In this document: positions 53,057 through 64,000 of the stretch, piece by piece
How positions within the stretch are numbered: the first letter of the stretch is position 1
How the letters are laid out: every line of letters starts with the position of its first letter
Assembly (NCBI GenBank): GCA_036362985.1
Contig: JAYGXS010000005.1
Coordinates: 2,872,669-2,936,668, forward strand
Length of the DNA: 64,000 nucleotides
Origin: Ligula intestinalis
Lineage: Eukaryota; Platyhelminthes; Cestoda; Diphyllobothriidea; Diphyllobothriidae
Reading direction: 5' to 3'
Program-made: the position numbers and the translations under genes
The notes under the pieces: generated by a model
The model's input: only the letters and a program-made list of their open reading frames with translations
Told to the model about the DNA's origin: nothing
Database searches by the model: none

Positions 53057-53437
53057 CGTCAAAGAGCAGTAGCAGAACAGGGGTCCCGGTTCTGCTCATA
53101 TTTGTTTATTAGTGACCACTACCGTCTCCTGACCGATATTTGTAGATAGATCACTGCTTCAAACAACATCTCATAGACCATTTCATTATTTGTTAATTTG
53201 GTCTCAGTTTCTAGTCCAAACAAACATGACTGTTTTTCTCCGTTTCCTCTGAGAATGAAAGATAACTGATAGTTTAGAAATTCACAAGTCAGTATTGTTA
53301 CTCCAAGGAATCGATTTTTTCCTTCGGGATATTTTACACCGTATATTGTTTATTATTTTGACATGGGATTATTTTCATTCAGAATCGATTGAAGTTTTTA
53401 TAGTATTATTACATGGACCGAACTTAAAAAACATTTG

Positions 53438-53525
53438 CGGTCTCAGTGGGATTTGAATCCACCCAGCAAGGGGGAGGTTTTAGAACAGCCAAGCCTCTAG
53501 CTACCTAATTTACAAGTCCCTCACC
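53438..53525 (-). repeat. SINE head, degraded
   Basis: Minus strand: TTAGGTAGCTAGAGGCTTGG (A-box side), GGGTGGATTCAAATCCCAC (B box). The acceptor stem does not pair and the family tail is absent. Confidence 0.5.
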
Positions 53526-53784
53526 GGGAATGGTGATTTTGATCACATTATGGCTTATATAACAGCTTGCCCAGCCCATCGACGCCGCTTAGTTTAAAGC
53601 AAGTGAATCAAATGAATTATTCAAAATTGCTTAAGCCTCTGTTAATCAATCGCGGCTATTATTCATCTGGAGAATACTAGATTGATTATTTAGGAACTCC
53701 TCTTTTGGCTTACCGTGTCAAAATTAGTCGATTCATATGCTGCAATATGCTGGACATATAACGAGACCCAAACATGACTAACCT

Positions 53785-53885
53785 CAGTGCTCCTGGTGGG
53801 CTGTACTAAAACCTTTCCCTAGTGGACGTGGGTTAAAAGCCCAACGACGCACACCAAGGTTTTCACAAGTTAATCAAATGAATTA
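53785..53885 (+). repeat. SINE fragment with shared tail
   Basis: GGACGTGGGTTAAAAGCCC at the B-box position is followed by AAGGTTTTCACAAGTTAATC and AAATGAATTAT, the family tail. The A-box half is not recognisable. Confidence 0.5.
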
Positions 53886-56800
53886 TGGACGATACTGCTC
53901 AATATTAGTTGCGAAGATTCTACTACCTAACACCTTTCATACAACTGCCAAGATTTCTAATGTTTTCAGAACCCCCCCCCACTCACCTCTAAATAACTTG
54001 ATTACCACTTGTAAGGGTTTTTGTAGGTCTAGATTTTTGACATATTATCATCGAGGGGGACTAAAGCACTCACGTTGAAACAAGTTGGCACTGCTTCAGG
54101 CAAAAAACAGGTCACGTTGGTTGTGGTTGCCAAAATAATAAGCTCCAGTTTTTAACCACGAAAATTCATATACTCACCCGCTCTGGTTGCTCTTAAAGAT
54201 ACCTGCTCATTTTTGTGCAAATGTGATTCCCTCTTCTGGGACTATCGGATGCATCATTTATAAATGTTTCCTCAAAGAGGCTTACGACAGGGGATGATTA
54301 ATTGCCGTTGGAACAGGCCATATCCCAGGGGACGGTCGTATGCTAATTAGCACTCAGTCGATCAAAAAGAGTCTCGGGTATGACAACCTTTTAAGATGTG
54401 CCATGCGGGCCGTTTCTTTTTATCCCACCGAAGCAGTTGATGCATAAAAAGGTTAACTACATTAACGCTTGTAATAGAATTACGTATGTGTCTACATTAA
54501 GAACATGTTAGTATGGGGGGGGCTGAAACGCCTTCGTTAGACCTAAGGAAATTGCTACGACCTCAATTCCGGGTCACTTTGATCATAGGAACTGCTTGCA
54601 AAATTAACGTCTCTCTACAAGTAAAATTCTATCCGATCGCTCTCAAATAAACTTTCATATTTTCGGCAAAAAGTGTCACATTTTATTAAGACTAACACCA
54701 TATGCTTTTTAAATGTCTACTCAAATGGGCTTACAGTATCTGGAAAGATTGGAACGTACTCGAATCATGACTTTGTATTTAAAGCATTGCATTCCAGAAC
54801 TTATACCGAGAGTCTTGGGCATTTTTTAGAGCTGCGATCGCTCAGGAATGATTCGTCGAAGTCAACTAACTAGCTTACTTTACCGTAATCTGGTAGGTGC
54901 TTACTGCGGAGCCGGTTCAAGAGATTAAAACTTCTATTTCGTATTTATAATGACCACGAAGACTATGAAGAAGAGGACGAAAGTTCGTTGACCGAGTTAG
55001 AGAGCGAGAAAGAGAGAGATACACGTTTTTTGAAAATATAAATCCAAAACCTTCAGGAAAAAAATCCTCCAATGACTGCAATTTCGACATCATGGATTAT
55101 TCTCTTTGGAATATACGTCAAATATAGGCCAAATTGGACTGCCTCCAAAATGGTGCTAGTGTAAGACCTCGAATACGCATGACTACATTATAGTTCAAAT
55201 AAACAATATGGGATAAAAACTGGTTTATAGTGGGCAAAGAAGGCCAACTGACTTATGTATAAGAATAATAGTGATTCAATTTGAAAAGCCCTCCATAGTT
55301 GTGTTTGTACTGAGGTCTCGGAACCCTCTTCATGTCCATCATCAGAATGCTGCCATTGCTGCGCCTGATGATCTTAATTTAGTCAGTCTTGCCGCTTACC
55401 TCTTATTATAGCCACGATTGAAGTGTGAACTCTGACCTGCCCGTTTGAACGCTGGCAAACTCACGTGACCTTTTCTCTTTTAGGGTGCTCGCAGCTTTCA
55501 GACGAATTATTCCAAGTAGCCAAATTATCTGTTTACGTAAGGCTCCGACTAAGGCCCAGGGACACAGTGCTTCAGTTGACCCCCTTGGCTAAAGGTGTTT
55601 CAGTTGCTCTTCTTGAACCTAAGAGTTCATACGACCACTTAGGAAACTGTCTGACAATTAATTAGCCGGTTCTTTTATCTACCTGTAACTTCAATATTCT
55701 TAAGGCGAGCGTTTTTCTTTTCCTATTCAGTTAGAAATGTCGGCCATAATGAGACTATTTGCAGACTCACGGTAATTTTGTTTAAAAATCAAATACTAGT
55801 TGGTAATAAACTCATATGTGGCATCTTCATGGGAAATGTCTGCACATATGGACATAATCGTAATAACCTAGTGACCAAAACGTTAGGGACGTTGTTGAGT
55901 AGACGAAAAAAACGGAGACAAGGATATGAAATAAAAAAAATTTACGCAATGCTTGTGGAGAACCCTGTGCTTCCCTTGACACCAACTGAGTGATGAGCAC
56001 ATCTTTGAATTTGGAGAACTTTCTATTAGACTGGGGTGGTATACTTTGAAAAATATTGGCCAAGGATGTAATGTGCGAACCCACTGTGGCAAAAGGTCTG
56101 GATCGGCGTGTTATACGCAATTATATTCCACGCCAATTTATTCCTAGCATGGTTAGGCTCGAAGGACCAAAAATTTGCTCGTTGCCCATCGCAGAACCAG
56201 ATTATTGTGCAAACTGGCAACTTTTTATGCGGCAAGTATTAAGACGCTAGCGTAGTTAGATTACCCGCCAGTGTTAATGGCGTAGGGAAACATAGTAAAG
56301 ACGGCCCCGTCGACGGTTGGTATAAGATTGGATCAAGTCAGCTGGGAATAATATCGTGCATAGTGATCCGCAAGACTTAAGGGCACAGCGTGTCGGGATT
56401 ACAAATTATTGTGCGATCCTTCTAACCCGGCAATGAATGCTAACCCTAATATACACAACGAATTCATTTAAGCAAAGGTAAGTGCTCTCTTTTTGTTCAT
56501 TTAGTACCATCTATAAAACCCCTTTTACCACCGGTAGTGTATTACAAGCTGTCTTATCCTGTGTTCCTTGCAAAACGTTGATTGATTTTGATGTATCCAG
56601 AGTCCCGATCTAGACCAGCCTAATGCAGTGGTTTAGAAACGAACGCCTTGTCCAAATTTGTTTCGATCCACGCAGTTGTCATCTTCAGTGGCGCCATTAA
56701 ACAAAACGTAAAGGTCCTGAGTTCTTACGCGGTTCCAGTTTCATGGACTTCAGACCAGTTCGCACTACTTTCTTCACACAGAGAAGAAGTATTCAGCATA

Positions 56801-56970
56801 AAATCACATTTGCGAACGTGAGTATGACGTATGATGACGTCAACTGACTGTCAAGAACTGAACAGGAAAGTATTTTTTGAAATGGATTCTCAACTTATCT
56901 GTCTAAAACGCTCTCGACCAAATTCTTAGCTATTGTTCGCTCAGAATTACAAGGCATACAGAAGCCAAAT
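53885..56970. other. No gene seen
   Basis: Three kilobases with no recognised domain. The open stretches at 55778-55993, 55827-56120 (minus) and 56056-56250 overlap each other on opposite strands and match no family I know. Confidence 0.45.
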
Positions 56971-56971
56971 A

Positions 56972-57364
56972 CAGAGTGCCGCAAAAAACCTATACACATT
57001 TTAAATAATTGTAAACTTGGTGTTCGTTAAAATTGTATTATTTCAGAAATTTAAATATATTTACCAGTATATTTTTTTGTTTTGTCACTGCACGCTCTTA
57101 CATCATGCAGGGTTTCCATTGTAAAAGTCATGACTTAAGATAAGTCCATGCTCTTAATGACGATGCTCTAGACCGAAAATTACAGTATGGTCAGTGGTAT
57201 TTAGAACAATGTCCAGATCAAAATGGGCGTCAGTTCGATAGCATGCACTGAGAAAACAATAAAAGGATAGGTATAAATAGTTTTACGTTGTTGAGACAAC
57301 AAAACTTTAATGAACAGCAAGTTTACAGTTATTTAAAATGTGTATACATTTTTGGGGCACCCTG
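56972..57364. mobile_element. Short TIR element (393 bp) with TA target duplication
   Basis: Left end CAGAGTGCCGCAAAAAACC, TATACACATTTTAAATAATT, GTAAACTTG; right end is its reverse complement (CAGGGTGCCCCAAAAATG, TATACACATTTTAAATAAC, TGTAAACTTG) over about 60 bp. TA flanks both ends (56970-56971, 57365-57366). This fits a non-autonomous Tc1/mariner-superfamily element. No transposase is encoded. Confidence 0.85.
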
Positions 57365-59645
57365 TATTTAACCATCGACAACATGCCAAGTAATTTTCAA
57401 CTTTCACATAAAAACAGTGAACAATGATCGTATCAGCCATAGTGCCAACGCCCGTACCAAAAAGCAGCATCACAATCCGTGCATGCGATCGCTTTCAGCC
57501 GCTTTGTACTTGATGACAAAAAAGAACAAATACGGAAGAGGTCTTACCAGTACCCTTCGAGTCAGCTATAAAGGCGTGTGCATTAACTTAAAATCTCATT
57601 CCCTATTGTGAATTCTGGACAGATTTTTCCATATAATTAATAAAGAGCGCCTTAAATATTATGAGCCTAACTGCATAATATCAAGAATTTTACCTAAATC
57701 CTTACTAAAAATGTCGAAGAAAGTGATTTTCTGAAGTAAGACATGAGCCATGAGAAGAATGTCCCTTAAAATTAAAGGGATTGTAAGCATGGACACACAA
57801 AGGGCAAGCATTGCGAGAGTAAGATGTTCACCGTTTGTTCCACAACAAGGTGGGCACAGGGACGAGGACACACACATGAATTAGACTACAGTGATGGTAG
57901 ACTTGCCAAAAGCGTCAACTGCAGTCTTTTTTCCTCATCAAACTAGGCTCGCTACCATGACAGCCAAGAAGACCGGATACCGAAGGGGTCTCAGGTTGTT
58001 GACCGGGCGTTAACTCAGTTTTAGGTGTACCACCACACCTCTTTTCTTCGTCCGGGGACTAGAATTTCGCACAATAAGAAAAGATTTGGCTAAATTCCAA
58101 TGTAGTGGGGGTACCACATCAGCTTTACTAAGAAGGAGCCATGCAATCTGTCATGTCTGAGAAAGGATAAAATTATCCATCCACCTGACAACCTTTAAGG
58201 TCACAACTTTTCAGACATCGTGGTCGATTCACCTGGCTCAGGTTACTTTTAGTGAGACATGTGCGTGTAATTTTGTCAACCTCCCTCTCGTCTGCGTCAG
58301 TCAGCTGACAGCGTCAGTCTGTCAAATTATTCTAAGAGAGAGCGAGCGTGCGGCTCGCTTCGGAATTCTCTTGCCGCGGTTTCTTTCGGGGTGATGGATA
58401 CATTTGCTGTGATCATGATCGAAACCCGTACAAGCAGGTACGTCAATAAATTGAGTACTATTTGTTTATTTTTTTGGGAAGAGGGTTTTTTGTAAAATTT
58501 TCGTTGCACAAGTTACGGGTAATTTAGATTTTCTAAGGTAGTGTTACTGAAGAGAGCACAAACATCGTATAAAGCACCTTTATAGTTGTATTTAGGTTGT
58601 TTTCTTCCACGTCACTATGAGGACATATTTGGTTTGCTTACATGATGAACAAGCGGTTTTTAAACTAAACTACGTCTTACAAAGAATATTTGAGATAAAA
58701 CCTTCAATTTGTAAGGAAGGATAGAATTGTTCATGCCTCAGTTGACTAACCGATCATATAAAATGCGAAATCGCACACCTATTTCTACAATTTTGTTTCT
58801 ACTGAGGCCAATTGGGTTTGTTTGACTTGGGCGAATATTTCTCATACAGAAGAGTAGAAGATATGTGCAGTCAGGTTATTCATAATAGAGACCGTATGTG
58901 TCATGTCACATCAAATCTGTTGAGTTATTCCAACTTTTTGCAAACCAACCTCAATTTTTGCCGCTCGTTAATTAATAAGCTCTGAATCAGAAGCCAATTA
59001 TGCGTCACATATTGTTCTTTTATGGGTTGCCAAGTTTTGTTTGTTATTCTTCACACTTTTTCGGTTAAACCCGTAACGATATTTGATTGCAAAAAATGAA
59101 GACGTCCTGCTCTGTTATGCATTTTACAGATTATATGAGGCTTGCTTTGTCTGCATTTTTCCTTGCTTTTCGAAACAGTTGCCATAATACGACTTAGCAG
59201 CATGCGAAAATTAGTGCTTTGGTCATGGCTACTGCGTAAAGTAAATTTCTCTCAAAATAAAGAATGCGACACCCATTTACACTCTAAAAACTAGACTGAT
59301 CTGGCTTGTGCCTAAATTATTGCTGAGGCTGAAAGATAAGCGATGGTAAGGTATCGTTTTTCCTTTCAAAATCTTAATAAAGGCAGACTTTTTGCGCTAT
59401 TGGGTGACGTCAAACAAATAAGTCGGCCCGTATTGCAGCGTCGATGTCGGGTAGTTTATAAGGTGACGTCAGGGACTTTCAATCAGAGCATTTAACCTTT
59501 TACTTTCAAAAAAGTTGTCACAGTGATCGACCTAATTTTGCAAAAAACTTATAAGTAACAAAACTTTAAACACTTCAACGTGAAAAGGCGTAAGAGGAGC
59601 ACTCGCTTCGCTATTGCCTTCATAAGGTACAAGTATATGCAAGAC
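57365..59645. other. No gene seen
   Basis: AT-rich 2.3 kb. No coding resemblance, SINE or inverted repeat was recognised; short open stretches carry no known motif. Confidence 0.45.
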
Positions 59646-59647
59646 GC

Positions 59648-59704
59648 CCCCCCCCCACTGACCCTGACAACAATAACGCAAAATCTGCTCACTAACCACC
59701 ATTG
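59648..59704. repeat. Fragment of the 51.0-51.39 kb TIR element
   Basis: A C run, then ACTGACCCTGACAACAATAA, CGCAAAATCTGCTCAC and TAACCACCATTG, matching the right end of the 51.0-kb element (ACCGACCGTGAAAACAATAA...CCAACCACCATA). Confidence 0.55.
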
Positions 59705-59802
59705 CTTATTTATTTCAATACCATATAAATGTAAGGGTCTGGTGAGAATTTATCGAAAACAACCATATTTTGCCAATTATTCTTTTGAAATTTTCCATGG
59801 GA

Positions 59803-60183
59803 AGTTTCACAAATGCAAAAAGTGTTTACATATTTAAAATAATTTTAAACTTGGCTTTTATTGTAATTTTATTATTTCAAGATATAGAAATATTTACAAG
59901 TACCGTTTATTGGTTTTTCCCCTGCGTGTTCTCAAACTGACGTCCATTTGATCCAGACACGGCTGACAAAGCGAAGCAAGGGAATTGCACACACAATGAA
60001 ACCATCACCTTGGTATTTGGGTGCAATTATGTTCAGTCGATTCTTTTTTCTCAGTCAATTAAAATATAATCAAAATACAGTGAAAAAATGATACTTTTAA
60101 CTAATTTAAAATTTTTGAAATAAAATTATAAAAACTAAACTTAACGTTTGCATAAAGTGTGTATGCATTTTTGGGACACCCTT
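59803..60183. mobile_element. Short TIR element, second copy (about 381 bp)
   Basis: Right end reversed reads AAGGGTGTCCCAAAAATG, CATACACACTTTATGC; the left end is more diverged (AGTTTCACAAATGCAAAAAG, then TTTAAAATAATTTTAAACTT). Inward words match the 56972 element (AATTTTATTATTTCAAGATA with AATTGTATTATTTCAGAAAT). Same length class. Confidence 0.6.
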
Positions 60184-60185
60184 TA

Positions 60186-61566
60186 TATATGTCAGCAGTA
60201 AGTGTTGCCCAAAGAGCAAGGTCATTTGGAGGACAACAGGACGATTGCCTAATCCAAGGTATCTTTTAGAGTTTAATCACAACTTACTGATAAATAATTG
60301 CTAAGCAGTGGAGGTAGTTTGAATGCACTCCTTGTATATATCAAGTGGTAGAAGCAATCGCTTAAATATACGACTAAATGGACTTAATGCACTCTTTAAA
60401 ATTTCCCATTTCTTGCCGCTGTTGCGTTAATGGGGTGGATTTAGCCCAGACTTGAATAAACCACAGTCTGATCACTATCAGAAGATAAGACCATTAGAAG
60501 CAGTGGCCAACTCATTCTTTAAAACTCGATTTTTTTCAAAAATCATACGGATCCCCGTAATAAAGAAAATGCTTATGTTGGAAGAGCCCTTGAACGGATA
60601 AACCTGTGCAGAAAAATCGCCTTATGCCAGAAATTGCCGTCCCTGGGTCCAAGGAACATTTCCTATTCACTCTGACTTGTTTCATCGAAAAAAAAGTTGG
60701 TTTTGCGTAAAACGTTGAATTCGCGCGGCCTCACCTCATTGAAAACGCAAATATAAGTTAATTGTGTGGACTTTTTTCGCAATCAGTACCAGCCCCGAAC
60801 CCAGGCAAATCGTAGATGTATCTTCCTGATCAAAACGCAGTCAAAACCAAAAGCCTACTTAATTTTTTGCAAATTTGAACTCTGATGGTACAAAAGTGTT
60901 GGCTCTTGCATTGGAAATGTCCTTCTCAAGAGAACTGACTAACCACACATCGCTCTTCTTCGGATATTCCACATCTCCCGAGATCTACTTACAAGTGCAA
61001 TGTTTTAGTTTTGCAGGTGTTAGTATGCAAGTATGCGTGTCACTAAATAAAGAACATTTACTACCTAAAGGGCACAGTATCAGTATCAAGTTATTTTGAA
61101 AATAAGGGGAGAAAATCTATTGCGTTGGCAGTCCAGCTACGTTTTTAATTGGCAGAACTAGCAATTCGTTAAGGTCTCTATCACACCGATTGAAAAAAAA
61201 TACACGATAGGAAAAGAAATGCTCCAAAGATCCAAAATCAATCGCAGAACATGATTTTATGCTGGAACCAGTGGCCCAATCCATGAGATTGCCACAGCTA
61301 AACGTAGCGGCAAATATGTCCTATCTAAAAGTTATATACGGAAAAAGAAACGCCCACCTCCATCAATGTGGGTGATTTTGCAGTAATGCCTCAAAGAAAC
61401 TCCAATTTTAACTTACGCTAACTTAACTCTTAATCAACCCTTGTAAACACAAGTAAGCATGAACTTTATCACCTAAAAATAGTTTTGCTGAAATTTAACG
61501 CAAATGTTCCCGTACCCCTATCTTGTCAGGAATGGTATCTAAGACGTTTTTCGCAAAGATTTCGTA
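60186..61566. other. No gene seen
   Basis: About 1.4 kb with no recognised coding block. The open stretch 60875-61099 has no known motif. Confidence 0.45.
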
Positions 61567-62520
61567 CCTTTTTAAGTGCCAGCCGAAATTCCGAAATTTG
61601 TTTTAATTTCAAGCAAACAACTAAAATTGAGTTTTAATATTTCATACCACGCAGCAATCTTCGAACTATTTCAGACACTTCAGAATGCCAGAGTGTAAAC
61701 AGTTTTCGTTTGCACTGACTGCAAAAAACTTTCTTTGCAAAATTGTATGTAAATAATATGCATGTTTGCATTTGATCTACGAAGCCCTTATAACGTCAAA
61801 CATCTTTTAAAGAAAACATAGGCAAAATAATAGGTCCACTTTGGGTTTAACAAAAAAGCAAACCTTGTTCAAATGTAATACATGCACGAACAGTCCCTTA
61901 CAGTTTTTAAAAAGGTTTCTTATCGTAAGCATCTCAAAGGGCGGACATGCTAATAAGTAGTACCTCCTGGCTTTCAGGCTACTATTGTCGCTTTTAAGGT
62001 TGACAACACGATCGATATAAAATGCAACATGTTAAGAGATATCCGATAACTTTTATACCCAATTACCATAAATATGAGATTTTCCTTATACAAGATGTAA
62101 ACGGCACGGCGTTTGGAAATATTTAATGGCAGATAGAGTTTGCCATACATTTTGCGGTTCAGAAAGTCTTCGCTTACATTTAGAAGGTACTGATATTGCC
62201 CTTATGAAATTTGAAGGAGGCCTTTTTTGCCACTAAAAGAGTCACAGTAAGTATAATCTTTTCATTGTTTCCGTGAAATATATTTCAATTGAAGACGGCA
62301 TTGAAAACCGATGAAAATAATGCATTCCGCTGAAGACGGCCTTTTTAAGAATAAATTTTCATGTGCGGTGAGAAATAATTTTGTTCAAAGACATCATTCT
62401 TTCGTTACTTAAATATCCTCGGATTTTGCTGCAAGGTTTCAAATATTTTAAAACTATCAAAGTATATTTTTTTCATCGGAAACTCAATTTGGAATTTTAG
62501 GTGACATTTTGCTAGATAGG
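61567..62520. mobile_element. Long palindromic (foldback) element, copy 3
   Basis: Termini: left CCTTTTTAAGTGCCAGCCG, AAATTCCGAAATTTG; right CAATTTGGAATTTTAGGTG, ACATTTTGCTAGATAGG. Arms stay partly complementary inward: GAGTTTTAATATTTCATACC and CGCAGCAATC against GATTTTGCTGCAAGG and TTTCAAATATTTTAAAACTA. Inner words parallel copy 2: AAGCCCTTATAACGTCAAAC with TGCCCTTATAAATTCAAAT, and ACAAGATGTAAACGGCACGG with ACAGGATGTACACAATGCGC. The most diverged of the three. Confidence 0.7.
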
Positions 62521-62766
62521 CAAGTTATTATAAGTTTTCAAATTGCCAGATCTTAGAATAGATATAAAAATTGAGTTAGCAGTTTAAATAGACGTTTTGA
62601 ACACATTTAAGCAGTATACCGATAAGCTGAACCATATTTAGCTAGCATTAAGTGTTTAAGAACCGTAGAGTTTTCTTGAATACCATATTTATAATGCTTC
62701 TGTTTATCTTGATCAGGTATTCGATTTCTGTCCCTATGAGCAAATTTTTCTCTTAAGTTATCAGTT

Positions 62767-62890
62767 ACCTCTCCGATATTGTAGTGGATAGTGTATTTGA
62801 GTAACGTTACTGGAATCTCGGGGCTTTGAAACCTTGAATATGGGTATGACCGGCTGATGATGGCTTACAAGACAAAAATGGCCATTCTGG
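62767..62890 (+). repeat. PLE terminal fragment with decayed hammerhead-like core
   Basis: ATGACCGGCTGATGATGGC and TTACAAGACAAAAATGGCC parallel CCTAGCTGATGATGGC and TGGTAAGCCAGAAACGGGC at 36.11 kb; the upstream words also line up loosely. CTGATGA (62854-62860) and TGGC persist, GCCA and GAAAC are lost. Confidence 0.5.
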
Positions 62891-64000
62891 CCCCCCTTTG
62901 CTTTTTCGGATCCACTTCATCATGTTATCCTCAAAGTCACTATGTGAATGCCTGCGCGGGCTCTAATTGTGGGCTTCTGGGTAAAGTGGAACTTAATTGT
63001 TCCTGTACGAGATCGGCAAAGCACGTTTAATCATATATATTGATATATTTTCTTCGTGATGAAGATGAATCCTTGTATTGCTTTTATGCACCGCAGTTGA
63101 CTATGCACGGTACAGATGCAACACGCGGCTTCTAATGAAAGTTCTCAGCAGTCAGGTCTATTCTTTGTGGATAAGAGGTATTTGAGAGTAAGGCCAGGTC
63201 ATTAATAGCCGCTTGCTCTTGACTAAGCACAAGCATTAATTAAACTCACACCAAGCCACATTAGCGTGGAGGTCTAAGCACGCCGCAAACATAATTTATT
63301 AATACATATTGAATAGTCTCACCTTACTTAGCAAGAAGTCAAAAGTTCCCTGAGATCGCAATATTAAGTTGAACACTTAAAACGCTAAATTTAACACTAG
63401 CGAATCCTATCGAATCATCGATCGTATGCTGCAGGCTTTTTAATCTGCTTCGAAAAACCACGTGATTCCATCTGAAAAAACAAAGAGCGGTTTTTCATAT
63501 TCTTAGGGAAAATCAACGAGATATTACCATGGTGGTATATCTAAAAACTGACAAAAAATGCTGTTGTGATAGTCTGAGAAAAGGACCACTATTTTTACGG
63601 AATTATGTCAGTCGTCAGCAACATATACAAAGGACTCATTGAGAAACTTCTTTATAAACACCTCGTCTAAGTCCACTCGATCAATCTTAGGAGAGACATT
63701 TTGAGAAGTGCCACATGCTCCCAATTACTTAAAACATACGGAACTCACAGCCTTTTACATAACGCCTGAAATAGATTTATTTTAAACAGGAAATAATAGA
63801 GGAATTTATATCGTGCTGGACCCCACTGGGAAAATAAAAAGGACCTAAATTATTTTTTTTCAATCCTCAGACATCTATCAAACAAAGAGAACTGTGGCAA
63901 ATAAAGGTAAGGTTTTGAAGAAGGCGAAGATCACGAGTTGACCATACTTTATTAATGTCATCAATTTCATGACCTCTATTTCATCTGTCAACGGCCACTG
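62890..64000. other. No gene seen
   Basis: About 1.1 kb to the window end with no recognisable coding, tRNA-like block or repeat partner. Confidence 0.45.

Noticed and set aside
55778..56250. A transposase or host exon
   Set aside because: Overlapping frames on both strands, none with a recognisable catalytic pattern.
1..64000. CRISPR arrays, operons, rRNA genes
   Set aside because: No regularly spaced identical repeats, no prokaryotic gene organisation and no rRNA-like conserved stretch were seen.

Overview
The window looks like a stretch of a repeat-rich animal genome. A parasitic flatworm is the best fit, most likely a tapeworm of the Spirometra/Dibothriocephalus/Schistocephalus type. 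This rests on the mix of CR1/Jockey-like LINEs, Penelope-like elements (PLEs) and tRNA-derived SINEs, and on the absence of operons, ribosome binding sites or long bacterial ORFs. It is an inference from remembered family resemblance, not from a database search. I find no intact host gene: every recognisable coding segment belongs to a mobile element, and nearly all carry stops or frameshifts. A 100-base run of N (12069-12168) marks an assembly gap.

Layout. (1) 0.3-12 kb: LINEs in both orientations. They include the most complete LINE (ORF1 plus ORF2, about 7.5-11.56 kb, +), a 5'-truncated relative (1.24-3.27 kb, +) and a different LINE on the minus strand (3.9-5.8 kb). (2) 12-17 kb: a mosaic LINE with fragments of three other elements inside it. 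(3) 17.6-23.9 kb: a LINE with endonuclease, RT and C-terminus on the minus strand, then two LINE-B copies meeting tail to tail near 22.25 kb. (4) 24-28 kb: LINE remnants, including a minus-strand RT interrupted by a SINE with an 11-bp target site duplication. (5) 28-33.7 kb: two PLEs (the first with only one stop in its RT frame), a PLE endonuclease end in inverted orientation, LINE 3' ends and a LINE endonuclease. (6) 34.8-36.25 kb: a 293-bp direct repeat and PLE terminal sequence with hammerhead-like motifs. (7) 38.2-39.1 kb: a Helitron-type PIF1 helicase remnant. (8) 42.9-62.5 kb: mostly AT-rich sequence with no genes, but with three copies of a roughly 0.96-kb imperfect palindrome, several SINEs, two kinds of short TIR elements, a decayed LINE RT and a third PLE endonuclease fragment.

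How the parts relate. LINE and PLE reverse transcriptases copy their own RNAs; the SINEs and the short TIR elements are non-autonomous. The sequence directly shows nested insertions (SINE inside LINE RT, PLE end inside LINE endonuclease, ORF1 fragment inside LINE ORF2), which give a partial order of events. The most interesting structures are the three long palindromic elements, the hammerhead-like PLE termini, the head-to-head PLE junction at 29.09 kb and the clear SINE insertion at 27.28-27.44 kb.
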